Part shown: positions 1 to 9,120 of the stretch, one piece after another | How the letters are laid out: the number at the start of each line of letters is the position of its first letter | How positions within the stretch are numbered: the first letter of the stretch is position 1 | Origin: Methanomicrobiales archaeon | GTDB taxonomy: Archaea > Halobacteriota > Methanomicrobia > Methanomicrobiales > Methanospirillaceae | DNA length: 11,384 bases | NCBI GenBank assembly: GCA_017883495.1 | Contig: JADGNL010000168.1 | Span: 1-11,384, forward strand | Direction: 5' to 3' | Made by a program: the position numbers and the translations under genes | The notes under the pieces: generated by a model | Told to the model about the DNA's origin: nothing | The model's database searches: none | What the model saw: only the letters and a program-made list of their open reading frames with translations

Positions 1-2056
<2,056 letters not shown>

Positions 2057-2065
2057 TTACCTAAG

Positions 2066-2076
2066 GTTAGTGTAAC
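2066..2076. promoter_or_regulatory. Small palindrome between TATA box and start of the CDC48 gene
   Basis: GTTA-gtg-TAAC is a perfect 4-bp inverted repeat with a 3-nt spacer. It overlaps a second small dyad, ACCT-a-AGGT, at 2059-2067. Both lie just downstream of the TATA box, where archaeal repressors often bind. Such short dyads arise by chance, so an operator role is speculative. Confidence 0.2.
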
Positions 2077-2080
2077 AAAG

Positions 2081-2088
2081 TATATAAA
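2081..2088 (-). promoter_or_regulatory. Archaeal TATA box for the CDC48-type gene
   Basis: On the minus strand this reads TTTATATA, the archaeal TATA consensus, preceded by a purine-rich GCAAGAA that could serve as BRE. It sits in a locally AT-rich patch within an otherwise GC-rich region. A start site about 25 bases downstream (near 2058) would give a leader of roughly 28 nt containing the AGGAG ribosome binding site. It is the strongest promoter in the window. Confidence 0.75.
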
Positions 2089-2160
2089 TTCTTGCTAAAT
2101 CCTCTTCCGCTCCACTACCGGAACCGTTGTCGGCGAGCCGTCTCTATCGATCGAGCCGAG

Positions 2161-2165
2161 AAAAA
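2161..2165 (-). terminator. Poly-T terminator after the folate cyclo-ligase gene
   Basis: Five T residues on the minus strand begin 10 bases after the TAG stop of the cyclo-ligase gene (CTA at 2176-2178). Archaeal transcription commonly terminates at oligo-T tracts without a hairpin. No convincing stem precedes it. It separates this gene from the CDC48 promoter downstream. Confidence 0.4.
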
Positions 2166-2175
2166 GGTATCGGTC

Positions 2176-2739
2176 CTAGCCGCACCGGAGCGGCCCGTCC
2201 TCGGTCACGACCCAATCGAGCGGGACGTCGAAGGGCTCGGCCGGGACGCGGGCGCACTCCTGGCAGGCGAGAGCGACGCCGATCTTCAGCCCGACAGGGT
2301 GGGCGTCGAGAAACCGGTCGTAGTACCCGGCCCCGTACCCGAGCCGGTTGCCGGCGCGGTCGAACCCGAGCAGCGGCATCAGCACGGCCTCGACCGCCTC
2401 CGGCTCGGCCGGGAGCTCGTGCCCGATCGGCTCGGGCACGCCGAACGTGGACGGTACGAGGAGGGAGAGGTCGTCGAGGTAGGAAAGGCGGAGGCTGACG
2501 GTCTCGGGCTCGATGATCGGGACCACGACCCGAACGCCGCGGTCGAGGAGAGTCCGAATCAGGCCCGAGGTGTCGACCTCGCCCGGCTTCGAGGCATAGG
2601 CCATCACGGTCCGCCGGCCGTCCAGGAGGGGGATGGCGTGGGCGCCGATACGCCGGCTCCGTTCGGCCAGATCCGGGGGGTGGAGGCAGGCCCGGGCCGC
2701 GCGGGCGCGGTCGCGCAGGTGCCGCTTCTCGACAGCCAT
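2176..2739 (-). CDS. 5-formyltetrahydrofolate cyclo-ligase (MTHFS family)
   Basis: Predicted 187-aa cytosolic enzyme that converts 5-formyl-THF to 5,10-methenyl-THF using ATP, returning a dead-end folate to the C1 pool. Family marks are the N-terminal KRHLRDRARAAR (about residues 5-16), EVDT near 54-57, and the signature FDRAGNRLGYGAGYYDRFL at 126-144, which carries the glycine-rich nucleotide/folate-binding loop. Length is normal for the family. The ATG start (CAT at 2737-2739) lies about 11-14 bases after a GGAGGAGGAA tract, a rather long spacing. The gene is transcribed divergently from the acsB operon and converges on nothing, with the CDC48 gene co-directional downstream. In a methanogen that mainly uses tetrahydromethanopterin, it implies at least some folate, or activity on a related pterin. 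The substrate in this host is not established by sequence. Confidence 0.92.
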   Translation of the reverse strand: MAVEKRHLRDRARAARACLHPPDLAERSRRIGAHAIPLLDGRRTVMAYASKPGEVDTSGLIRTLLDRGVRVVVPIIEPETVSLRLSYLDDLSLLVPSTFGVPEPIGHELPAEPEAVEAVLMPLLGFDRAGNRLGYGAGYYDRFLDAHPVGLKIGVALACQECARVPAEPFDVPLDWVVTEDGPLRCG

Positions 2740-2766
2740 CGTTTAAGGAGTTCCTCCTCCGCGTCC

Positions 2767-2773
2767 CATAAAT
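2767..2773 (-). promoter_or_regulatory. Possible TATA-like box for the folate cyclo-ligase gene
   Basis: The minus strand reads ATTTATG about 30 bases before the cyclo-ligase ATG. If used, the transcript would be nearly leaderless and would skip the GGAGG tract. A second minus-strand candidate, TCTATATC, lies at 2825-2832 and would give a leader of about 60 nt. The sequence does not decide between them. Confidence 0.3.
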
Positions 2774-2776
2774 CCG

Positions 2777-2823
2777 ATGCATCGAACGCCGTCGCAATGG
2801 CCTGGCGCCGGGTTCGATGGCAT
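2777..2823. repeat. Imperfect 11-bp inverted repeat in the divergent acsB promoter region
   Basis: ATGCATCGAAC at 2777-2787 pairs with GTTCGATGGCAT at 2812-2823, with one bulged G. The loop is 24 nt and contains a GGCGCC palindrome. The right arm runs into the TATA-like box proposed for acsB. It could be a two-site operator (arm centres about 35 bases apart, roughly three helical turns), or a hairpin in the cyclo-ligase leader if that gene uses its upstream promoter. No regulator gene is visible nearby. Confidence 0.45.
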
Positions 2824-2829
2824 GATATA
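2822..2829 (+). promoter_or_regulatory. Possible TATA-like box for the acs operon
   Basis: ATGATATA matches 6 of 8 positions of TTTATATA. A start site about 25 bases on, near 2852, would leave a leader of about 16 nt holding the GGGAG ribosome binding site at 2854-2858 ahead of the ATG at 2868. Geometry is right but the match is only moderate, and the same bases read as TATA-like on the other strand. Confidence 0.4.
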
Positions 2830-2867
2830 GACGCATACCCAAGAGAGGTACTCGGGAGAATCTCGCG

Positions 2868-4901
2868 ATGATCGATATTCCACGGGCTGTCGAGGCGGGC
2901 GGAGCCGCGCTCGCGACGGCGATGGCCTCGCTCGACGGTCCCCTCGCGTACGAGGAGACCGCCTACCACCTGCCGATCTCGTTCGCAGTGACCGGCACTC
3001 CGGTGACCGACGCGGACTCGGCCCGGGCCGCGTACGCCGCCTCCGGCGAGAACCCGCTCGTCGCCTGGGAGTGCGTCAGGGCCCGCCGCGCGAACGAGTC
3101 CGGCCCCGAGGGTCCCCCGTACACGGGCTTCATCCCCGACGCCGAGATCCGGAAACTCGGGTACTCGCTCGTCGACGGCTCGATCCTCGGGCTCTGCCTG
3201 ATCGTCGGCAAACCCGACAACGCCGACGTGGCCGCCGCGCTCTGCCGCGAGCTGCAGGAGAAGTACATGCTGACCTTCCTCGCGGGCCCGGTCGTGCCCG
3301 TGCTTCAGGAGGCGCACGTCCGGGTCGGGCTCGAGTACCGGCTCGTCCCGCTCGGCTCGACGCCGTCGCACGGCGTTCACTTCGCCGACATCCTGGCCCG
3401 TGTCGCGATGATGTTCGGCGGGGTCGCGCCCGGCGACGCGGCGCGCCTGCTCGCGTACGCGGCCGAGCGCCGCGCCCGGGCGATGGTGATCGCGTTCCCG
3501 GGCCTCTCGGACGAGGAGGTCGCCTGCGTCGACGCGCTCCGCATGCTCGGGATTCCGATCCTGCAGACGGGCGGATACGAAGGGGGCGACTGGACCGCGA
3601 CTGAAGGAAAGGACGCGGTCCGCGCCGGCATGGATCTCCTCGGCATCCGGGTCACGGTCACGGCGATCCCGATCCCGATGGGCTGCTCGCCCGCGTTCGA
3701 GGGGAAGTCGATCCGCAAGGAGGAGATGTACGTCGAGTTCGGCGGGGGCCGATCGCCCGCGTTCGAGCTCCTGCGGATGAAGGATTCCTCGGAGGTCGAG
3801 GACGGGAGAGTGACCGTGATCGGTCCCGAGATCGAGGAGCTCAAGGAGGGCTCGGCCGTTCCGCTCGCGATCCTGGTCGACGTGGCCGGCAAGAACTTCC
3901 GGAAGGACTACGAGCCCGTGCTCGAACGGCGGATCCACAACTTCGTCAACTACGGCGAGGGCTCGTGGCATACAGCCCAGCGGGACCTGATCTGGGTTCG
4001 CGTCTCGAAGGAGGCCGTCAAGAACGGCCTCCGGATCGAGCACCTCGGCAAGCTCCTCGCCGCGAAGTTCAGGATGGACTTCCCCGATCTGCTCGACGCG
4101 GTCCAGGTGACGCTCGTCACGGACCTGGACGAGGTCGAGCGGCTCAAGAAGGAGGCCGACGCGGTCTACGAGGAGCGCGACGCCCGGATCCGCGGGATGA
4201 AGGACGAGGACGTGGACGTCTTCTACTCCTGTACGCTCTGCCAGACCTTCGCCCCCGACCACGTCTGCGTCATCACGCCAGAGCGGCCCGCGCTCTGCGG
4301 CGCAATCTCCTGGCTCGACGGCCGGATCGCGCACGAGATCTCGCCCGCCGGCGCGAACCAGCCGGTCAAGAAGGAGGGGCTGATCGACCGGAGCGGGGGC
4401 GAGTTCGAGGGCGTGAACCGGTTCATCAAGAAGGCCTCGCACGGCGCGGTCGACCGGTGCCGGCTCTACGCGGTAGTCGAGTACCCCATGACCGCCTGCG
4501 GCTGCTTCGAGGCGATCGCGCTCGTGCTCCCCGAGGTGAACGGGATCATGGTCGTGAACCGCGAGTACAAGGGCGAGACCCCTTCGGGCATGACCTTCTC
4601 GACCCTCGCCGGCACCATCGGCGGCGGAGCGCAGACCCCGGGCTTCGCCGGGATCTCGAAGGGCTACCTCCTCTCGGACCGCTTCCTCCAGGCCGAGGGC
4701 GGGATCGAACGGCTGGTCTGGCTCCCCGCGGCCCTCAAGGAGGAACTCGCCCCCCGCCTGAAGGCGAAGCTCGCCGAGCGGGGCCTGGCCGACCTCTTCG
4801 ACAAGATTGCGACCGAGCACGAAGCGAACACCATCGAGGAGCTGATGGCCTACCTCGAGTCCGTCGGCCACCCAGCGCTCGCCATGAAGGAGCTCTTCTA
4901 G
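2868..4901 (+). CDS. acsB: Acetyl-CoA synthase, bacterial-type AcsB with N-terminal domain
   Basis: ACS condenses the methyl group of the corrinoid protein, CO and CoA into acetyl-CoA, or runs the reverse. The 677-aa product has the three-domain bacterial layout. Residues 1 to about 255 form the Rossmann-like CODH-contact domain (TAYHLPI, YTGFIPD, MMFGGVAPGDAAR). The middle domain has AFEGKSIRKEEMYVEFGGG and HNFVNYGEGSWH. The A-cluster domain starts near 448. All A-cluster cysteines are present: C455, C458, C467 and C477 for the 4Fe-4S cluster, and C544-G-C546 for the nickel site. F461 matches the gating phenylalanine. These sit at a constant offset of 51 from Moorella AcsB (C506, C509, C518, C528, C595, C597, F512, from memory). 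Archaeal CdhC normally lacks the N-terminal domain. An in-frame TGA at 2823-2825 with no ATG, GTG or TTG before 2868 fixes the start, so the N-terminus is truly about 27 residues shorter than Moorella's. First gene of the operon. Confidence 0.97.
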   Translation: MIDIPRAVEAGGAALATAMASLDGPLAYEETAYHLPISFAVTGTPVTDADSARAAYAASGENPLVAWECVRARRANESGPEGPPYTGFIPDAEIRKLGYSLVDGSILGLCLIVGKPDNADVAAALCRELQEKYMLTFLAGPVVPVLQEAHVRVGLEYRLVPLGSTPSHGVHFADILARVAMMFGGVAPGDAARLLAYAAERRARAMVIAFPGLSDEEVACVDALRMLGIPILQTGGYEGGDWTATEGKDAVRAGMDLLGIRVTVTAIPIPMGCSPAFEGKSIRKEEMYVEFGGGRSPAFELLRMKDSSEVEDGRVTVIGPEIEELKEGSAVPLAILVDVAGKNFRKDYEPVLERRIHNFVNYGEGSWHTAQRDLIWVRVSKEAVKNGLRIEHLGKLLAAKFRMDFPDLLDAVQVTLVTDLDEVERLKKEADAVYEERDARIRGMKDEDVDVFYSCTLCQTFAPDHVCVITPERPALCGAISWLDGRIAHEISPAGANQPVKKEGLIDRSGGEFEGVNRFIKKASHGAVDRCRLYAVVEYPMTACGCFEAIALVLPEVNGIMVVNREYKGETPSGMTFSTLAGTIGGGAQTPGFAGISKGYLLSDRFLQAEGGIERLVWLPAALKEELAPRLKAKLAERGLADLFDKIATEHEANTIEELMAYLESVGHPALAMKELF

Positions 4902-4909
4902 GAGACCCC

Positions 4910-5848
4910 ATGGCGTACGCACCACCCGCGGACTGGAGCGGCACGATCGGAGTGGTCCAGGTCGGCGCGACCGGACCCGAAGGCGGAACCCGCAGCGTCT
5001 CGTACCGGATCGGCGGCAACGGGGGCCTTCCCTTTGTCGAGCCGAACGACGGCCTTTCCCGCCCGCTCGTCGCATACGAGCTCTGCGACGACCCGACGTA
5101 CTGGTCTCCGCTCATCATCGACCGGCTCGGCGCGACGACGGCCGACCTGGCGTCGTGGGCGAAAACGGCCGGGGCCGAGCTCGGTGCCGACCTCGTCCGG
5201 CTCTACCTGACCTCGACCAAGCGGCGCGGCTTCGACGACTTCGACGCCATCGGGACGGCCGTCCGGACCACCCTCGGCGCGACCGATCTTCCGCTGATCG
5301 TCGAGGGGCCGAACGAGCCCGCGATCGAGTCCGAGGCCTTCCGCCGCATCGGCGAGGCCGGCGAGGGCGAGCACCTCCTGCTCGGCACGGCCGAGGCCGC
5401 CCGGTACCGCTCGGTTGCGGCCGCCGCCCTCGCGTATCACCACGCGGTGATCGCGCAGTCCCCGATCGACGTGAACCTGGCAAAACAGCTCAACATCCTC
5501 CTCCGCGAGATCGGGGTGCCCCACGAGCAGATCGTCATCGACCCGTATACGGGCGCGCTCGGGTACGGGTTCGAGTACAGCTATTCGGCCATGGAGCGGG
5601 TCCGGTACGCGGCCCTCAAGGGCGACGCGGACCTGGCCATGCCCATGATCTCGTCGGCGCCGGACTCGCTCACGATCAAGGAGGTCCGCGACGCTCCGCC
5701 GGGCGAAGCCCACCGGACCGCGGTCGCCTGGGAGGTCACGACCGGCCTGGCCGCGGCCGTCGCGGGCGCCGCGATCGTCTGCGTCCGCCACCCCGACTCG
5801 GTCGCGCCGCTCAAGGCCGCGATCGAAGCGACCTGGGGGTCGGCCTGA
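4910..5848 (+). CDS. acsD: Corrinoid iron-sulfur protein small subunit (AcsD/CdhD family)
   Basis: Small subunit of the heterodimeric CFeSP, which shuttles the methyl group on cobamide to acetyl-CoA synthase. The 312-aa protein fits the TIM-barrel AcsD/CdhD family: VEGPNEPAI, SPIDVNLAKQLNILL, the highly conserved IDPYTGALGYGFEYSYS, and a C-terminal EVTTGLAAAVAGA helix region. The reading frame stays open far upstream inside acsB in another frame, so the start was set at ATG 4910. That ATG has GGAG at 4901-4904 with a 5-nt spacer and lies 8 bases after the acsB stop. The stop overlaps the acsC start (TGATG at 5846-5850), indicating translational coupling and equal production of the two subunits. 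Bacterial AcsD and archaeal CdhD are homologous, so the subunit type cannot be settled from motifs alone. The neighbours favour the bacterial form. Confidence 0.93.
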   Translation: MAYAPPADWSGTIGVVQVGATGPEGGTRSVSYRIGGNGGLPFVEPNDGLSRPLVAYELCDDPTYWSPLIIDRLGATTADLASWAKTAGAELGADLVRLYLTSTKRRGFDDFDAIGTAVRTTLGATDLPLIVEGPNEPAIESEAFRRIGEAGEGEHLLLGTAEAARYRSVAAAALAYHHAVIAQSPIDVNLAKQLNILLREIGVPHEQIVIDPYTGALGYGFEYSYSAMERVRYAALKGDADLAMPMISSAPDSLTIKEVRDAPPGEAHRTAVAWEVTTGLAAAVAGAAIVCVRHPDSVAPLKAAIEATWGSA

Positions 5849-7185
5849 TGGCGCTCAAGGCCCTCGACATCTACAAGCTCCTGCCGAAGAAGAACTGCAA
5901 GGAGTGCGGCGTCCCGACCTGCCTGACGTTCGCCATGAAGCTCGCGTCGGGCAAGGCCGACGTCGAGCTCTGCCCGTACCTCGACGAGAATGCGAAGGCC
6001 GTGCTCGGCGCCTCGACCCGTCCCCCGATCCGGCTCGTGAAGGTCGGCGTCGGCGAGCGCTCGTTCCGGGTCGGAGACGAGTTCGTCTTCTACCGGCACG
6101 AGAAGACCTTCTACCACCAGCCGGGCATCCTCTTCCGGGTCTCGGACCTCTGGGACGAGGCCACGATCACGGGCGTGGTCCGCGAGGTCCGCGACTTCAA
6201 ACTGACCCGGGTCGGCCAGGATCTCCTGCTGAACGGGATCGCGGTCGCGAACGACTCGGGCGACCCCGTCGCGTTCGGCCGGGCGGTCGCGGTCGTCGAG
6301 GCGAACGCCGACCTCCCCGAGGTGCTGATCGCGGACGACCCGGCCGCGCTCGAGGCCGGGCTCGCCCACTGCGGCACCTTCCGCCCGCTCCTCGACGGGG
6401 CGACCGGGGCGAACGCCGAGGCTGTCTGCGCCCTCGCGAAGAAGCACGGCGCCCCGCTCGTGGTCCGGGCACCGGACTTCGAGCCGCTTGTTGCGCTCGT
6501 GCAGCGCTGCACCGCGCTCGGCGTTCCGGACCTCGTGCTCGACCTCGACGCCCCGAGTCCGGCCGAGTTCGTGGAGCGCTCTTCGGCCGTCCGTCAACTC
6601 GCGATCGCGAGGGCCGTGCCCGAACTCGGCTACCCGGTCTACTACGACTGCTCCAGAGCCGGCACGCTCGCAGCGGACGCGCTCGCGCTCGGGATCCTGA
6701 AGTTCGGCTCGGTTCTCGTGATCGGCCCGCTCTCGCGCCCCGAGACGATCGCGGCCCTGACCCTCAGGCAGAACGTCTACACGGACCCGCAGAAGCCGAT
6801 TCAGATGACCCCGGGCCTCTACCGGATCGGGAACCCCGGCCCCGAGGCCCCGGTGCTGATGACCGTGAACTTCTCGCTCACCTTCTTCACGCTCCAGGGG
6901 TACCTCGAGTCTACCCGGATCCCCTGCTATATGCTGATCGTCGATACCGAGGGGCAGTCCGTCCTGACCGCGGTGGCGGCCGGCAAGCTCTCCGAGACCG
7001 TGGTCGCGGATGCGATCAAAAAGTTCGAGGTCGAGGACGCGGTCACGCACCGGAAACTGATCATCCCGGGGTACGCGTCCCCGCTCTCGGGCGCGATCGA
7101 GGACGCGACCAAATGGACGGTGATGGTCGGCCCCCGCGACGCGGCCGACATCGGCGCGTTCCTCGAGACGGAGTGGAAGGGATAG
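5848..7185 (+). CDS. acsC: Corrinoid iron-sulfur protein large subunit (AcsC/CdhE family)
   Basis: Large CFeSP subunit, which carries the cobamide and a low-potential 4Fe-4S cluster. The 445-aa product begins with the cluster domain: C17, C20, C25 and C42 in the pattern CX2CX4CX16C, with the typical KKNCKECGVPTCLTFAMKLA context. A TIM barrel follows from roughly residue 60 to 320. The C-terminal corrinoid-binding domain includes MTVNFSLTFFTLQGYLE and the conserved IIPGYASPLSGAIEDATKW and VGPRDA. Length and cysteine spacing agree with acetogen AcsC. It overlaps acsD by one base and directly abuts acsV (stop at 7183-7185, next ATG at 7186). The 4Fe-4S cluster in this family supports reductive activation of Co(II) by the activator encoded next. 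Confidence 0.96.
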   Translation: MALKALDIYKLLPKKNCKECGVPTCLTFAMKLASGKADVELCPYLDENAKAVLGASTRPPIRLVKVGVGERSFRVGDEFVFYRHEKTFYHQPGILFRVSDLWDEATITGVVREVRDFKLTRVGQDLLLNGIAVANDSGDPVAFGRAVAVVEANADLPEVLIADDPAALEAGLAHCGTFRPLLDGATGANAEAVCALAKKHGAPLVVRAPDFEPLVALVQRCTALGVPDLVLDLDAPSPAEFVERSSAVRQLAIARAVPELGYPVYYDCSRAGTLAADALALGILKFGSVLVIGPLSRPETIAALTLRQNVYTDPQKPIQMTPGLYRIGNPGPEAPVLMTVNFSLTFFTLQGYLESTRIPCYMLIVDTEGQSVLTAVAAGKLSETVVADAIKKFEVEDAVTHRKLIIPGYASPLSGAIEDATKWTVMVGPRDAADIGAFLETEWKG

Positions 7186-9117
7186 ATGCCGGTCGTTACG
7201 TTCCTCCCGAGTTACCGTAAGGTCGAGGTCCCGACGGGCACGACCATCCTCGACGCGGCCCGAAAGGCCGGTCTGCAGATGAACGTGGTCTGCGGCGGCG
7301 TGGGCAAGTGCGGCAAGTGCCTCGTCTACGTCAAAGCAGGAAAGGCCGAGTTCGATCGGCAGAAGTACGGCCGGTTCTTCACGCCGGCCGAGCTCGGGCG
7401 CGGCGCCTGCCTCGCCTGCACGACCACGGTCGTCTCGGACCTCGACGTGACCGTACCCGAGGGGTCGCTGATCCAGGAGCAGAAGATCCTGATCGAGGGG
7501 CTCGACCTCACGACTGCATTCCGACCGTCGGTGCTGAAATACCACGTCACGCTCTCGGCGCCGACGCTCGAAGACCCGTCCCCCGACCTGAACCGGATGC
7601 TCGACGCGATCCACCGGCAGCACGGTCCGCTCCCCGAGAAGATCTTCGCGCCGCTCGGCGTGCTCCGCAAGATCCCGGAGATCCTCCGTGCGGCCGACTG
7701 GGACGTGACGGCCACGGTCGGGCTCCAGCCGCCGGGCAAGTACTGGCTCCTCAACGTCGAGGCCGGCGACACATCGGACCGGCTCTACGGGACCTCGATC
7801 GACCTCGGCACGACCACGGTCGTGGCCTACATCTGGGATCTCGTCTCGGGGAAGGTCGCCGGCATTGCCTCGAACTACAACCGCCAGATCTCGTGCGGCG
7901 AGGACATCCTCTCTCGCGTCAACTTCGGGCGGAAGTCGGGCCTGCCGAAGCTCCAGACCCTCGCAGCCGAGTCGATCAATACCGCGATCACAAACGCGGC
8001 GAATCAGGCGAAGATCGACCGCGACGATATCTACGAGGTGATGGTCGCGGGGAACACGGTCATGACCCACATGCTCCTCGGGATCGACCCCGCATACATC
8101 ATCTCCGAGCCGTACGTCCCGGTGGTCCGGCGATCGATCAACACGGCGGCCTCGAATCTCGGGCTCTCGGTCGCACCGACCGCGGGCGTCTTCGCCTTCC
8201 CGGCCGTCTCGGACTTCATCGGCGGCGATATCGTCGCGGACGTGCTCGCCTGCGGCATGGGCACGAGCGACGAGGTCTCGCTGATGATCGATATCGGCAC
8301 CAACTTCGAGGTCGTGCTCGGGAACAACGAGTGGATGTTCTCGTGCGCCGGCGCAGCCGGCCCGGCCCTCGAGGGCGGCGAGGTCCTCTTCGGCATGCGT
8401 GCCAACCCCGGAGCGATCGAGCGCGTGACGATCGATCCGACGACCCTCGAGCCGCAGTGGAAGACGATCAACGACATCAAGCCCAAGGGGATCTGCGGCT
8501 CGGGCCTGATCGACCTCCTCGCCGAACTCCTGACCTCCTGCGTGATCGACCGGAACGGCCTGATCGACACGACCATCGACCATCCGCGCATCCGGAAGGG
8601 CGAGTACGCGCCCGAGTACGTGGTCGCGTTCGCCGACCAGACCGGGATCGGCAAGGACCTCGTCGTGACCGAGAACGACATCAAGTCCCTGATCATGTCC
8701 AAGGCCTCGGTCCTCGCTGCCTGCGCGGTCCTGATGAACGTGGCCGGGATCGCACATACCGACCTCGGCACGATCTACTTCTCGGGCGGCTTCGGCAACT
8801 ACATCAACAAGCAGAACGCGATCACCATCGGTCTGACCCCCGAGGTTCCGCTCGACCGGATCAAGAACATCGGCAACGGCGCCGTCAACGGCGCGAACAT
8901 CGCCCTGATCAACCGCGACGAGCGGCGCACGCTCGACGTGATCGCGGACAACATCGCCTACATCGAGCTGAACGCCGAGCCATCGTTCATGGAGGAGTAC
9001 ACGTCCTCCTCGTTCCTGCCGCATACGGATCTTGAGCGTTTTCCCGGAGTCCTGGCCCTGCTCGACCGGTGCCGGCTCCGGGCGCATACGAACGGGATTC
9101 GCCATACGGAGGCCTGA
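7186..9117 (+). CDS. acsV: Reductive activator of CFeSP (RACo/AcsV, 2Fe-2S plus ASKHA ATPase)
   Basis: Repairs CFeSP that has fallen to inactive Co(II) by ATP-dependent electron transfer. The 643-aa protein starts with a plant-type 2Fe-2S ferredoxin domain: C36, C42 and C45 (CGGVGKCGKC), with C78 in the CLAC motif as the likely fourth ligand and C75 as an extra cysteine. A linker and middle domain run to about residue 195. The ASKHA ATPase follows, with DLGTTTV at 206-212, AGNTVMTHMLLG and DIGTNFE at 369-375, then SCAGAAGPALEGG. Near the C-terminus is YFSGGFGNYIN. I remember the phosphate loop as DIGTNGE or DIGTNAE in relatives; the Phe here is unusual. Methanogen RamA activators instead carry C-terminal 4Fe-4S ferredoxin motifs, which are absent here. 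It starts immediately after the acsC stop, with AAGGGA upstream. Confidence 0.92.
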   Translation: MPVVTFLPSYRKVEVPTGTTILDAARKAGLQMNVVCGGVGKCGKCLVYVKAGKAEFDRQKYGRFFTPAELGRGACLACTTTVVSDLDVTVPEGSLIQEQKILIEGLDLTTAFRPSVLKYHVTLSAPTLEDPSPDLNRMLDAIHRQHGPLPEKIFAPLGVLRKIPEILRAADWDVTATVGLQPPGKYWLLNVEAGDTSDRLYGTSIDLGTTTVVAYIWDLVSGKVAGIASNYNRQISCGEDILSRVNFGRKSGLPKLQTLAAESINTAITNAANQAKIDRDDIYEVMVAGNTVMTHMLLGIDPAYIISEPYVPVVRRSINTAASNLGLSVAPTAGVFAFPAVSDFIGGDIVADVLACGMGTSDEVSLMIDIGTNFEVVLGNNEWMFSCAGAAGPALEGGEVLFGMRANPGAIERVTIDPTTLEPQWKTINDIKPKGICGSGLIDLLAELLTSCVIDRNGLIDTTIDHPRIRKGEYAPEYVVAFADQTGIGKDLVVTENDIKSLIMSKASVLAACAVLMNVAGIAHTDLGTIYFSGGFGNYINKQNAITIGLTPEVPLDRIKNIGNGAVNGANIALINRDERRTLDVIADNIAYIELNAEPSFMEEYTSSSFLPHTDLERFPGVLALLDRCRLRAHTNGIRHTEA

Positions 9118-9120
9118 GGA

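Noticed and set aside
2740..2867. Cobalamin riboswitch upstream of the corrinoid operon
   Set aside because: The spacer is only 128 bases and shows no B12-box-like conserved core that I can recognise; the hairpin is better treated as an operator or leader dyad.
3965..4909. N-terminal extension of acsD into acsB
   Set aside because: The extra residues are an Arg-rich out-of-frame reading of acsB. Homology to AcsD begins at the ATG at 4910, which has a good ribosome binding site.
2604..5075. Minus-strand open frame opposite acsB
   Set aside because: Shadow of acsB; no domain pattern, and it crosses the divergent promoter region.
5581..9105. Minus-strand open frame of over 1100 codons opposite acsD, acsC and acsV
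   Set aside because: Its translation is rich in Arg, Asp, Glu, Gly and Val without recognisable domains, and it lies opposite three certain genes. GC-rich third positions remove stops from the opposite strand.
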